This document shows, in pieces, positions 55,215 through 64,000 of a DNA stretch of 64,000 nt (positions are counted from its first letter, which is position 1; each line of letters begins with the position of its first letter). Source of the DNA: Liopterus haemorrhoidalis (lineage: Eukaryota > Arthropoda > Insecta > Coleoptera > Dytiscidae). Under the pieces are notes generated by a model that had not been told where the DNA came from, made no database searches, and worked only from the letters and a program-made list of their open reading frames with translations. A program made the translations under genes and the position numbers. The stretch spans positions 36,548,301 through 36,612,300 of the forward strand of contig OZ020622.1 in NCBI GenBank assembly GCA_963971575.1, written 5' to 3'.

Positions 55215-55463
55215 CAGAGATGAACGATGCACAGTATGCGGGCGCCGTTGCGTGGGGGGCGCCAAATGACAAATGAATGTAATTTTAGAAGTGAGGACCT
55301 TTTTTTTTAGGTCTTCACTTGAAATTTAGATGTGAGGACCTTTTTTTTAGATCTTCATTTGAAATTTAGAAGGGAAGACCTCGAAAAAAGCTATTTGCGC
55401 CCTACCTAGGGGTGCTCAATTAAATCTTGTCTACGGGAGCCGCAGGCCTTCGCGCCGGCTCTG
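55215..55463. mobile_element. hAT MITE with hairpin motifs
   Basis: Ends CAGAGATGAACGATGC..GCGCC and CGCGCCGGCTCTG; ATTGGGAC/ATTGGGAT (7 of 8) flanks. Three hairpin-motif units at 55287-55385, the first nearly perfect: AAGTGAGGACC, T-run, AGGTCTTCACTT. Confidence 0.8.
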
Positions 55464-55684
55464 ATTGGGATCGTCTATTAAGACGATTCTGTTGGTTCAC
55501 CCACCTAAATAAATAAATAAATTAAAAGTTGGTCATTATAATTTTAATACAGCAATTTAAAAAAATCAATAAGGTCTACAAAACTTTTAATTTCTATTTC
55601 TATCCTTCCTCTTCTAAAACTTCAAGAAATTGAAAGGAAAAGTCTTATGTGGCCCTCATAAATTTTAGTTTGAGTCTCTTGGTG

Positions 55685-55728
55685 TAAGGGTTTCTTGGTT
55701 ATACCTATAAAACCCTAAAAATTGTAGA
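55685..55728 (-). mobile_element. HINE 5' end fragment
   Basis: On the - strand TTTTTAGGGTTTTATAGGTA and AACCAAGAAACCCTTA match the first 44 bp of the HINE family. Confidence 0.5.
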
Positions 55729-55824
55729 GACAAAATTATCTTTCTTTATGAAATTTTATAAGCACTTTTGCTTGTCATATAATATTTTACTCAGGTTAAC
55801 ATATTCATTTATTTTTTATTTCAG

Positions 55825-56120
55825 GGTGCTTCAATTCTACGCATGTTAGAAAATGCTGTGGGTGAAGAAGTGTTCCGCAATGCCGTTACTAACTATCTTA
55901 ACAAGTATAAGTACGCTAATGCCGTAACCAAGAACCTGCTGGATGAGATACAAGCAATAGAAAAGAGTTTTAACTATATTGATTTCATGGACACGTGGAC
56001 TATCCAGATGGGCTTCCCTGTCGTGGATGTTATCAAAAATGGTGATGATTACACGTTAACTCAGAGCCGGTTCCTAGCTAATCCTGATACAGCCAACATG
56101 TCAACTCCATCAAAATATGA
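55825..56120 (+). CDS. M1 aminopeptidase exon f (end of catalytic domain)
   Basis: Acceptor TTTATTTCAG, donor TATGA/GTAAGT; phase 0 in, phase 2 out, so the coding continues in an exon not found before 64000. Encodes GASILRMLENAVGEEVFRNA, VTNYLNKYKYANAVTKNLLD, FMDTWTIQMGFPVVDVIKNG, TLTQSRFL: the GAS..RM block, then the W..Q.GFP.V motif leading to the C-terminal beta domain. Confidence 0.93.
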
Positions 56121-56268
56121 GTAAGTTATAATAATCTCTTACAATCTATCAATTACGCTCATAAAAATAGTCTAGAGTAGTAATTCTTACTCTAAACCTT
56201 ACCATGGACTGGCAAACAGACATTTTTTTATGCGGACAGATGAAAATATTATTTTACAAGTATAATTT

Positions 56269-57373
56269 GAGCCGTTGATTTTGAAAGTGAGACAAGTCTA
56301 CTTTTCGTTACTTCTAGATTTTAATGTTTTGCATTTGAATGGAATTAAAAATATTCGTAAGGAGTAATAGATTTATTTTACAGTTTTGGTATTCTCAATG
56401 CATGTAATTTTATTATACGATAAGTGTTATCGGCGTTATTTGAAAAAAGTCGTGGTTTTGGTGTACCTCAATGGACTGGTGTCACTTTCAAAGGCAATGA
56501 TTTGCTGAAAATGTTGATTTCTCCTAATGAAATGGAATTATAGTAGCAAACAAATGAAAATTTTATTTAATTATTTATTTTATTTCAATATAATTTTATT
56601 CTTTGTTAGAAAAATAACAATAAAAACAAAACAAAAATTTAATTTTATAGGAAAAAATTGAAAAAATATGAAAAAATATTCAATTATAAGTTGTATACAT
56701 ATAAATTATATTTTAGTTTAGATTTTTAAGATTTTTAAAGTATTCATGATGAATGGGTGGTATATAAAATAATAAATCCATCATAACTTTATATTTTTCT
56801 TTAGTAATAGCCCTAGTTTTTTTCATATAAAGATGGTAATATTATTTTTCCGAAATTACACGGCCTACCGCGCTTTGGTGATAAATCAAGAGTTGTAAAT
56901 TGTGAATCTTTTTCTATTGACGTTTTATAAAACATTTTATATGGCGCATTTCTCAAAAATCTTATCCAGGAAATGTTCAACCAGTTAACTATTTCTCCAT
57001 CAGTATTTTTCCTTCTTTTTACAATTGCCTCCTCGAGAGGTTTGGTAGAGTAAAAGTCTTCACTTTTCATTTCATGTACTAAAAAGGGATTATGCTTGCG
57101 ACATTTTTGTATCAATTTATAATAATCCTGGGGTATTAATCGGGTTTCGGTTTGAAAGAATTTATTCGAGTGGACTTGTCTCACTTTCAAAATCAATGCA
57201 TTTAAAATACTAATGACCATATAAACTAACAGTAACAAATTTGTACTGATATTGAGTCGATATTTATTGTAAATGATTAAAAACATGAAGTTAATCTCAA
57301 TTTGTAATAAGATGTAACATTAACTCATATTTTTCACAACATGGACTTATCTCACTTTCAAAATCAACGGCTC
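56269..57373. mobile_element. TIR element with ATTT duplication, superfamily unknown
   Basis: Ends GAGCCGTTGATTTTGAAAGT, about 31 bp inverted with two differences, flanked by ATTT (56265-56268, 57374-57377). The words GGACTT(G)TCTCACTTTCAAAA recur inside at 57174 and, more diverged, at 56476. 1,105 bp with one ORF. Confidence 0.6.
56813..57286 (-). CDS. Unidentified protein of the 56269-57373 TIR element
   Basis: 157 codons; the first about 35 residues are hydrophobic (from AT-rich sequence) and may not be coding. The later part is rich in charged residues: FFQTETRLIPQDYYKLIQKC, RKHNPFLVHEMKSEDFYSTK, WLNISWIRFLRNAPYKMFYK, LDLSPKRGRPCNFGKIILPS. The W..I.WIRF....PY.MFYK segment recalls a repeat-associated insect protein family I cannot name. 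No DDE triad, zinc finger or nuclease motif is visible. Likely the C-terminal remnant of the element's own protein. Confidence 0.45.
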   Translation of the reverse strand: MFLIIYNKYRLNISTNLLLLVYMVISILNALILKVRQVHSNKFFQTETRLIPQDYYKLIQKCRKHNPFLVHEMKSEDFYSTKPLEEAIVKRRKNTDGEIVNWLNISWIRFLRNAPYKMFYKTSIEKDSQFTTLDLSPKRGRPCNFGKIILPSLYEKN

Positions 57374-57691
57374 ATTTATTGTAAAACTTTATAAATATAC
57401 AGTGGGTATCGTTTATAACGACGTTGAAGGGACCAATGAAATTCAGTTGTTATAACCGTAGGTCGCTTTATCCAAACACTATAAATACAATGTTGAAAAA
57501 TATGTACATTTTATTTATATTAGAAAATAGTCATTTTAGTTAGTTTTTGTGATTTTTTGTTTTCTGAAAAGTTTTTTTCAATATTTTTTTCCAAATGTAA
57601 CAATTCAAAATCTGTTTTAGCCTCTTTTAAATTTTGATTAAACGTGAAAAACTGCTCAATTGTTTCAACTGCTGAAAATTAATCCTTTATA

Positions 57692-58595
57692 ATGGGTGTT
57701 TTTTTTAGAGGTATAGAACTTTAAGTTGGCATTACTGTTCAAGATGGCGACCGATTTAACAGCTGTCAAGTGATTTATTCTCAGTTTGGTTTGGCAATTC
57801 ATCATGAATAGACTCACGCCTGAACAACGCTTGCAAATAGTGCAATTTTATTTCGAAAATAATGGTTCTGTGCGGAATACGTATCGCGCACTACGTCCAT
57901 TTTATCGTCGACAAAATCGTCCATCAGAGCAGTTAATTCGATTAACCATGGAACGTTTTCGCACCACGTTTACTCTTATTGATAACTCGCATCCCCAGAG
58001 ACGCCGTACGGTGCGTACAGAAGAAGCTATTGGTACTGTAGAGCGTACTGATGGCCAGAACGTTACAGTCAATGGTGATCGGTATAGAGCCATGATTACT
58101 AACTTTTTCATTCCTGAATTGAACAGCCATGATGTCCAGGAGCTGTGGTTCCAACAAGACGGCGCAACATGTCACACAGCTCGTGCCACAATCGATTTAT
58201 TGAAAGACACGTTTGGTGACCGCCTAATTTCACGTTTTGGACCTGTGAATTGACCTCCAAGATCTTGTGATTTAACACCGCTGGACTACTTTCTGTGGGG
58301 CTATGTAAAGTCATTGGTCTATGCGGATAAGCCACAAACGCTTGACCATTTGGAAGACAACATTCGCCGTGTTATTGCCGATATACGGCCAGAAATGTTG
58401 GAAAAAGTCATCGAAAATTGGACGTCCAGATTGGACTACATCCGAGCCAGCCGTGGCGGTCATATGCCAGAAATCATATTTAAAATGTAATGCCACAAGA
58501 TTATCTTTCGAATAAAAAAAAATTCATGTCAATCGAATAATCCATCGTTGTTTTATTGCAATTTAAAGTTCTATACCTCTAAAAAAAACACCCAT
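57692..58595 (+). mobile_element. Tc1/mariner-type element, sister of the 16359 copy
   Basis: TA-flanked; ATGGGTGTTTTTTTTAGAGG at both ends, the left sharing about 30 bp with the right. 904 bp. Confidence 0.9.
57804..58495 (+). pseudogene. Tc1/mariner-type transposase with internal deletion and one nonsense codon
   Basis: ATG at 57804: MNRLTPEQRLQIVQFYFENN, SVRNTYRALRPFYRRQNRPS (HTH), then a deletion joint at RTEEAI/GTVERTDG. It continues ITNFFIPELNSHDVQELWFQ and QDGATCHTARATIDLL to a TGA at 58251, where the 16359 copy has TGG (NWPPRS). The same frame then runs to ...MPEIIFKM, stop 58493-58495. The segment with the first catalytic Asp is lost. Confidence 0.85.
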
Positions 58596-59040
58596 TAGTA
58601 GGTGTTTGGAACTCGGTTGTTCTTCCATTTCAACTTCGTAGTTGTTTATTTCTGACTCCAAATTCGGATCTGACCCAGCTAAAATTTCATCTTCCGTCAA
58701 AGCCTCCTCCGTTTCGTGTTCTTTGTCAATATTGGAAACATTTACATTAATGCTTTTCGTTTCGCCATATCAACGTCGATGACGTACCTTCAAGTCGTAG
58801 ATAATCACTAAATGAATATGTTTATCTGTAGCGTTTTGCCTTTCCTTTTCATAACTCGGTAATTCCACTAGCCAATTCAGTACTTTCCCGGCGTTTTTGT
58901 GTTAGGCAGTGGTGATCAGTCGTTATAAAAGATAATTTTGCCCAAATTTCAAGCCATTTTTCGTCGTTATATTAATTTCGTCGTAATATCCGATGTCGTT
59001 ATAAGCGATAAGTCTCACGTTTAAAAAGTTATGTTTCTGT

Positions 59041-59735
59041 AATAATAATAATAATAATAATAATGTTTATTGACTAAGATACTATACAGTGTAGGTATAG
59101 TTTTTAGTCGGTCAAAATACAAATTTCAAAATTACATATATTAGTTAAATAAATATTTTCTAATTCCTCAAATCCGTACAATGGATTTTTACACAAAACT
59201 GCTTTGATTTTTGTTTGGAATTTTTGGAGAGGTAGCTTCCTAGCCTCCTCAAGTAAAAGATTAAAAAGAATTATTGAATAATAACTGCAGCAATTCCTAG
59301 ATATATTTAGGCGTAGAAAATTGGAGCGAATGTTGTTTCTGAAACGAGTATTATGGCTGTGTGTTTCGCTGTTGGTTGGAATGTTTTGCAAATGTTTAAA
59401 TATATGTAACAGGCAGTAATAGATATATAAGGATAGTAGGGAAATTATCTGAAATTTCACAAAAAGTTTCGGCAGTTGGTTTGAAAAGGAGCAGAGGCCA
59501 TTATTCTCACAACTTTACGTTGTAGGGCGAAGATTCTCTTGGCAGCTGGCGAATGTCCCCAGATTAATAAGCCATAGCTTAGTTGGGAATGAAAAAGAGA
59601 CAAATAGGCTTTTAGAACCACGTCAATATTAACTTCTGGGTTTAAGTTTCTAATTAAATAAGTAGAAGATCTTAGTTTTCTGGCCGGGAGTTTGAAATTT
59701 CGTCGCAAAAACCGATATGTCGTTAAATCAGATGT
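59041..59735 (-). pseudogene. Jockey-type LINE 3' fragment
   Basis: - strand: RNFKLPARKLRSSTYLIRNL, AYLSLFHSQLSYGLLIWGHS, RIFALQRKVVRIM, then in another frame SHNTRFRNNIRSNFLRLN and ILFNLLLEEARKLPLQKF. The order fits the thumb region after RT. (ATT)n tail at 59041-59065. Confidence 0.7.
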
Positions 59736-59745
59736 CGTTATAAAT

Positions 59746-60418
59746 AGAGCCCTGCAAATCCGCGGGTTATCCGCGGATATCGGCAATTTTTCTGCGGATG
59801 CGGATAAATTATCATTTAAACCATGCGGATGCGGATAAAATTTCATATCCGCTTATCCGCAATATCCGAGTGAACATTAAATCTTCGGTTACTTTCGGAG
59901 AAACACGCGATTGTGTTCTGACTACGCAATTCTCGGTTACCCTCGGTTGTCTGTATACACATGTAATATTTTGCAGCATTCTATCTCACTCTATGTTATT
60001 GTTACTAAGACAACAGTCAATGATAGAGATTGTGTTGAGACAGTCAACATAATTTTTTTTTATTATTGTATATAGAAAATAATATTTTGGACAAAAGTTG
60101 CGTGGTACACTTTCGATGTTATTCTTTCTACCTCTGCTCTAATTCTGGCTTTTAACTCTAATAAACGCTTTTTTTTACATAAAACTGTTTAGTAAGTTTT
60201 ATTTAAATACCAAAATTTACCTATATACATTTTTCTCGAAAATTTTATTATGTAACCTGCCAATTGTTTTATACTACCCGACGTAAAATGTCTTGCTGAT
60301 TCCAAAAATTGAAGTTGACAAAAATTGAAAAATGACATATGTTGCTATTTGAAAAAATATGAAACACCTTCTACCAAGTAACTGTACTCTATTTTTTTTT
60401 TTTTTTAAATTCAATTAA
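59746..60418. other. hAT-like CCGCGGATA repeat end, then no gene
   Basis: TAGAGCCCTGCAAATCCGCG followed by GATGCGGATAA / ATCCGCGGATA words (59746-59865) looks like an hAT end with sub-terminal repeats; no right end found. The rest is AT-rich without features. Confidence 0.35.
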
Positions 60419-60603
60419 GGGTGCATTCGAGTTGTACAGAGTAGAGCGAGCGCTGAGCGAACAGTTGATGGTGACGTCATGAATAGAGCACTAACTGAGC
60501 GAGCGTTCTTGTGACGTATTGTTTATAAAATCTAACCCTACAATTTTAGGCGGCGTTTTTACTGTCAGATTAATTCACGTCAGTCATGAATCAAAATTAT
60601 ATA
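60419..60603. mobile_element. Left part of the GGGTGCATTCGA MITE
   Basis: Nearly identical to 266-449; interrupted at AATTATATA by the CAGTCTG MITE. Confidence 0.8.
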
Positions 60604-60716
60604 CAGTCTGTTTCAAACGGTTAGGCGGAACTAAATGGGAATTTCGTTCTTTTAGGTTGTCACGAGAAGGGACCTTGTTTGCGTAATATCATTTTTTACG
60701 TTGGAATGTCAAAATT
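60604..60716. mobile_element. Left part of a CAGTCTG MITE
   Basis: Nearly identical to 6270-6383; TA at 60602-60603. Interrupted by the poly(A) end of the LINE, so its right half must lie beyond the window. Confidence 0.75.
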
Positions 60717-63700
60717 TTTTTTTTTTTTTTTTTTTATTTATAATTTTTGGCTCTCAGTCGTATGTATATATACAACCATATATAGCCATGTTACATTGTG
60801 AATTTACATGTTATATATACAAACTACTACATTGTACAATAAATATGGTGTATTTCTAATAAATTGGACACAAGGGTTTACTATACTCTGAGGTGTCAGT
60901 CCATATTAAATAAGCATTTCACTGTCTTTTAGGAACGATATTACGATGGGAATCACTTTCTTGTTTTTCATTATCGCGCAAATGTCAAAGGGGGCACTAA
61001 ATTTTAAGTTCACTAGCTTGGTTGAAAATTGGGATCGTTGGCGCGCCATTTGGGGGCATTCAAAAAACAGATGGTTGAGATCGGCGATTGTCTGGTTGTC
61101 GCATGTGCACGCTGGCGAGGGAACAGCTTTGATTCTCCAGAGGTGGGCGGGGAAGGATCCGTGTCCAAATCTTATCCTGCATATGCTGGTGATATATTTT
61201 CGTTCTTCGTCAAATTTTGCAAACCATGGTTTCTTAGGGACGGTATTTTGTATGGAAGCGTAATGTTTGCCTTTATGTTGGGTAGACTCCAACCACTCGT
61301 TCTCCCACTCCTTGTCAATTATTCTTTTGATGTGGCCATAGATATCCCCTACTGTTGCTTTGTAGGGGTGATGTTCTGGACCGTGGTCCAAGGCTTGTTT
61401 GGCTAGAAAATCCGCCCTGTTGTTTCCCGCAGATATGTCTTGGTGGGCCTTGACCCATACAAAGGTTATTATCAGATTTTTTTGTTTGGCCGTCGCCAGT
61501 AGGTTGATGATCTCTTGAATTAGGTGATTGCGATGCTGAAGATGTCCAGACTTTAAGGCTTGGAGGGCACTTAGGCAGTCTGAGATTATGGAGCAGAGAG
61601 AGAAGTTGCTATTTAGGATTAGTTCTATAGCAGCTTTTATTGCAAATAGTTCCGCGGAGAAGCTAGAGAATGTTACATTGAGGTAAAAGGATTGTTCAAT
61701 CCCTTCAGATGGGCATGAAAAGGCTGCAGCAGTCTTGTTATTGCAATCTTTAGAACCATCTGTATATATATAGGTATAGTCAGGGCAAAACTTGGTAAGG
61801 GCTTCAGTCAGAATCATTCTATTTTCGCAGGGGTTGTCCGTATATTTGGGAACTACAATTCCCGGTCTAACAAGCATGTTGCTATAGGGGTAACTGTAGA
61901 TAGGGCAAATTGTATCGTGGCTCATATGCCTATTTAGTTCCATAAGTTTCCCAAAGGAGTATAAAAAATCCGGAGCTTTATGTTTAAGGCCATAAGGGCG
62001 ACTGGCATCTCTTTGGAACAATCTGTTCAGCTGGATAAGTGAACTGTTGTCTGTATAACATTTATTAATTAAGAATTTATATCCAGTCTTGAGTCTGCGA
62101 TATTTTAATGGTGTTTCGCAGCATTCTGCAAGCAGAGCGTTTAGAGGCGTAGATTTCATGGCTCCAGTGCATACTCGTAATGCTTTGTATTGAAGAGTGT
62201 CTAGCTTACGTAAATGTGTAACGGCTGCGGCTGAATAGAAGATGCTCCCGAAGTCCAATTTCGAACGCACATAGGCTTTATAGATTGTTAGCATTGTGTT
62301 GGGGTGCCCCCCCCACCAGCAATGTGCTATAGCTCGGAGAAGATTAAGTCTTTTTTCTACATTTGCTTTGAGGTTGTTTATGTGAGAGACCCATGATAGT
62401 TTTTGGTCTAAGTACATACCCAGATATTTATGACTGGTGGAAATTGGTATATTATATAGGCCGAGATGGATTTGTTCGACATTTAGTTGGAGTCTTTTCT
62501 TGGTAAAGAAAACGATTTTTGTCTTATCTTCTGACAAAGTAAATCCATTTGTATAAAGCCAAAATTCCAGGGCTAGGAAACATTGTTGAAGTTTGTTGAT
62601 GCAGGAGTCTGGATTCCTGTGTTTAACACTTATACAAAAGTCGTCTGCGTATTGAATTATTTTAATTGGGGGTGGTAGATAGTCTGAAAGATCATGCGTA
62701 TATATGTTGAACAGCATGGGACTCAAGATTGATCCTTGTGGTAATCCTCGAAATAAATGCCTGGGTGAGCTCTGTTTCCCTTTGAATCTTACAGATATTA
62801 TGCGATTACGTAACATCATGTCCATTCGAACAATGAAGCTTGATGGGAATTTTAACTTGTGTAGCTTTTGAAGGAGCGTTGGTAAATGTACGTGATCGTA
62901 TGCGCTTGAGATGTCCAAGAATACGCCGGCGTTTATACTATTTTCTGAAAAGGCTAGGTATGTGTCTGTTGTGAAGGCCATTAAAGCATCTTGTATGCTT
63001 TTTCCTTTTCTAAAGGCATACTGGTATTTCGGTAGTAGGCTATAATGTTCTATATACCAGTCCATCCTGTTTTTTATTAGTCTTTCCAGGGTTTTAAACA
63101 TGCATGATGACAAGGCAATAGGCCTGTATGAACTGACGGATGATGGTGGTTTACCTGGTTTCAGAATAGGTATGATAATTTGTTGTTGCCAATCGCTAAT
63201 CCAATCTTTGTTGTCCCATATGTTGTTGAAAATATATAATAGATCTTCGAACGCTTTTGGAGGGAGATGTGCGATCATTGTGTATGTGATAAAGTCCCTA
63301 CCTGGAGCAGAGTCTGTAGAATTCCTATGTATTACTAGGTGCAACTCCTCCGGTAGAAATGGTCTGAGGAGAAAGTGATCGGTGTTGCTGTCTGGTTCAT
63401 GTGAAGGGGGCCGATGTGGGACTCCGAGAGGAGCCAAGCTAGTTACGAGGTTTTCAATCCACTCTTGGTCGAATTCTGGATTTTCTTCTCTTGGGGTTTG
63501 GTGACAATTTTTGACAGATTTGAAGGTTTTCCAAACCGAAGTAAGTGGTGTATTTATGTTTAGAGAAGCACAATATTTTTTCCAGTTTTCTCTTTTGGCT
63601 CTTTTAATGCTCCTTTTGGCTGCTGCTTTCTTCTGTTTGTGATTAAGGTAATTGTCAAGTGTTGATTGGTGCATATATTTAGTCCAAGACAGTTTGACCA

Positions 63701-64000
63701 CCGCCATTTGTTTTTGTACTGCTTCATTCCACCAGATTTTGGGTGTGTACTTGGATAGAAAAGGTGTTTTCTTTGGGATGCTTAGCGTCGCCGCCTTGTT
63801 GATGGAATTAACCAGGTTCTTGTATCGGGTGACCGTGTTGTCTGAGGGAGGTTGTAAGGCTAACTCTTGATCAATTAGTTGGGAGAAGAGGGGCCAATTC
63901 GCCTTCTTCGTATTCCACCTACTGGAACTTGTTATGTATACTGGCGCAGGATTATTTATTTGTATGGATGTTTTAACGAGGAAGTGGTTGGATCCTAAGG
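60716..64000 (-). mobile_element. Young LINE, 5' part beyond the window
   Basis: Poly(A) tail (poly-T on +) at about 60714-60736, 3' UTR to 60905, then an intact ORF open to the window edge. Inserted in a CAGTCTG MITE. Confidence 0.85.
60906..64000 (-). CDS. LINE ORF2: reverse transcriptase plus RNase H (partial at window edge)
   Basis: Open from the right edge without a stop for about 1,030 codons; the Met at 63707 is internal, since coding-like sequence continues upstream (YTPKIWWNEAVQKQ). Expected to copy element RNA at nicked target DNA. Visible: linker with STDSAPGRDFITYTMI; RT blocks ILKPGKPPSSVSSYRPIALS, FLDISSAYDHV, GLPQGSILSPMLFNIYTHDL, IIQYADDFCISV (catalytic, about 62640-62656), HKYLGMYLDQKLSW; RNase H with YIYTDGSKD, SFSAELFAIKAAIE, IISDCLSALQAL, NNRADFLAKQA; and a C-terminal CTCDNQTIADLNHLFFEC zinc-like segment. 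RT plus RNase H points to the I/LOA group. The endonuclease domain lies outside the window. Confidence 0.92.
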   Translation of the reverse strand, partial: LGSNHFLVKTSIQINNPAPVYITSSSRWNTKKANWPLFSQLIDQELALQPPSDNTVTRYKNLVNSINKAATLSIPKKTPFLSKYTPKIWWNEAVQKQMAVVKLSWTKYMHQSTLDNYLNHKQKKAAAKRSIKRAKRENWKKYCASLNINTPLTSVWKTFKSVKNCHQTPREENPEFDQEWIENLVTSLAPLGVPHRPPSHEPDSNTDHFLLRPFLPEELHLVIHRNSTDSAPGRDFITYTMIAHLPPKAFEDLLYIFNNIWDNKDWISDWQQQIIIPILKPGKPPSSVSSYRPIALSSCMFKTLERLIKNRMDWYIEHYSLLPKYQYAFRKGKSIQDALMAFTTDTYLAFSENSINAGVFLDISSAYDHVHLPTLLQKLHKLKFPSSFIVRMDMMLRNRIISVRFKGKQSSPRHLFRGLPQGSILSPMLFNIYTHDLSDYLPPPIKIIQYADDFCISVKHRNPDSCINKLQQCFLALEFWLYTNGFTLSEDKTKIVFFTKKRLQLNVEQIHLGLYNIPISTSHKYLGMYLDQKLSWVSHINNLKANVEKRLNLLRAIAHCWWGGHPNTMLTIYKAYVRSKLDFGSIFYSAAAVTHLRKLDTLQYKALRVCTGAMKSTPLNALLAECCETPLKYRRLKTGYKFLINKCYTDNSSLIQLNRLFQRDASRPYGLKHKAPDFLYSFGKLMELNRHMSHDTICPIYSYPYSNMLVRPGIVVPKYTDNPCENRMILTEALTKFCPDYTYIYTDGSKDCNNKTAAAFSCPSEGIEQSFYLNVTFSSFSAELFAIKAAIELILNSNFSLCSIISDCLSALQALKSGHLQHRNHLIQEIINLLATAKQKNLIITFVWVKAHQDISAGNNRADFLAKQALDHGPEHHPYKATVGDIYGHIKRIIDKEWENEWLESTQHKGKHYASIQNTVPKKPWFAKFDEERKYITSICRIRFGHGSFPAHLWRIKAVPSPACTCDNQTIADLNHLFFECPQMARQRSQFSTKLVNLKFSAPFDICAIMKNKKVIPIVISFLKDSEMLI

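Larger units (their letters stand above)
15455..56120 (+). other. M1 aminopeptidase (APN-like) gene, internal six exons
   Basis: Zinc-dependent exopeptidase of the M1 family; insect relatives are mostly GPI-anchored or membrane ectoenzymes removing N-terminal residues from peptides. Six exons join in frame with consistent phases (2-0, 0-1, 1-1, 1-0, 0-0, 0-2) and cover about 338 codons, from AFPCFDEP in the N-terminal beta domain through the catalytic domain to the start of the C-terminal region. Signal peptide, first exons, C-terminal exons and any GPI signal were not found here. Introns are 10.8, 2.0, 18.6, 4.4 and 3.7 kb, filled with TEs; a small gene lies antisense in the third. No exon is broken, so the gene is probably functional. 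It could equally belong to a puromycin-sensitive or ERAP-like M1 subtype. Confidence 0.88.
57510..58790 (-). pseudogene. Pogo/Tigger-like transposase C-terminus, interrupted
   Basis: - strand at 58610-58790: EEALTEDEILAGSDPNLESE, INNYEVEMEEQPSSKH; after the Tc1-like insertion it resumes at about 57680 with SAVETIEQFFTFNQNLKEAK and LLHLEKNIEKNF. Acidic tail plus E.F......A helix is the usual end of CENP-B-like pogo transposases. The catalytic domain is not present. Confidence 0.5.
57400..59743 (-). mobile_element. Pogo/Tigger-like element, split
   Basis: TA then CAGTGGGTATCGTTTATAAC at the left; GTCGTTATAA words recur on both sides (57460, 58920-59010, 59700-59743), as in pogo-type ends. The right terminus is not intact. 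Insertions: Tc1-like 57692-58595 and a LINE fragment near 59041-59735. Confidence 0.5.

Noticed and set aside
61029..61406. 125-aa and 105-aa + strand ORFs (60946-61406), plus 63100 and 63652
   Set aside because: Antisense shadows of the LINE ORF2.
56121..64000. Downstream aminopeptidase exons
   Set aside because: Looked for C-terminal M1 motifs next to AG acceptors in the right phase; none seen, and the interval is filled by TEs.

Overview
This is a TE-saturated stretch of an insect-type nuclear genome. The evidence is AT-rich DNA, an intron-split M1 aminopeptidase, and dense Tc1/mariner, hAT, Harbinger, Helentron-like, LINE and Ty3/gypsy elements. The insect order cannot be fixed from the sequence; the repeat mix would suit a beetle or a hemipteran. 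No bacterial, phage or organellar gene and no CRISPR array was seen.

Two host genes are supported. The first is a membrane-alanyl-aminopeptidase-like (APN, peptidase M1) gene on the + strand. Six exons (15455-15602, 26432-26699, 28674-28844, 47400-47497, 51944-52078, 55825-56120) have matching GT/AG sites and phases. They carry the exopeptidase motif (here GAMEH, not GAMEN), HELAH plus the third zinc ligand (NEGFA), and the catalytic-Tyr region (ISYKKGAS). Exons for both protein ends lie outside the window or were not recognised, and the introns (2-18.6 kb) are packed with transposons. The second is a small two-exon gene on the - strand (43692-43819 and 39327-39520, about 106 aa), nested antisense inside the third visible intron of the aminopeptidase gene. 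It is too fragmented to show up as a long ORF.

Region by region: 0.3-6 kb holds MITEs, a Helentron-like element with a tRNA-like module, and a 1-kb near-palindromic foldback element. At 6.06-13.58 kb there is a three-layer nest: a Harbinger-like element (TTA duplication), a CAGTCTG-ended MITE inside it, and a Ty3/gypsy retrotransposon inside that. The retrotransposon has full gag and pol with a G-GGA-AAC slippery site. Its 3' end is an inverted LTR/PBS/pol rearrangement. From 15.4 to 56.1 kb lies the aminopeptidase gene with TE-filled introns. From 56.1 to 64 kb there are an unclassified TIR element, a pogo/Tigger-like element split by a Tc1-like copy, and a LINE with a long intact RT-RNase H ORF running off the right edge.

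Cross-cutting patterns: (1) a short hairpin motif (AAGTGAGGACC, T-run, GCTC or GGTC, TTCACTT) recurs inside hAT-type MITEs that have different terminal repeats; (2) a (GTCT)n-bearing Helentron-like family carries tRNA-like pol III modules of more than one type at the same place; (3) an hAT element carries an intron-containing SWIM zinc-finger gene fragment. Most transposase genes here are broken; the gypsy gag-pol and the right-edge LINE ORF are the intact ones.
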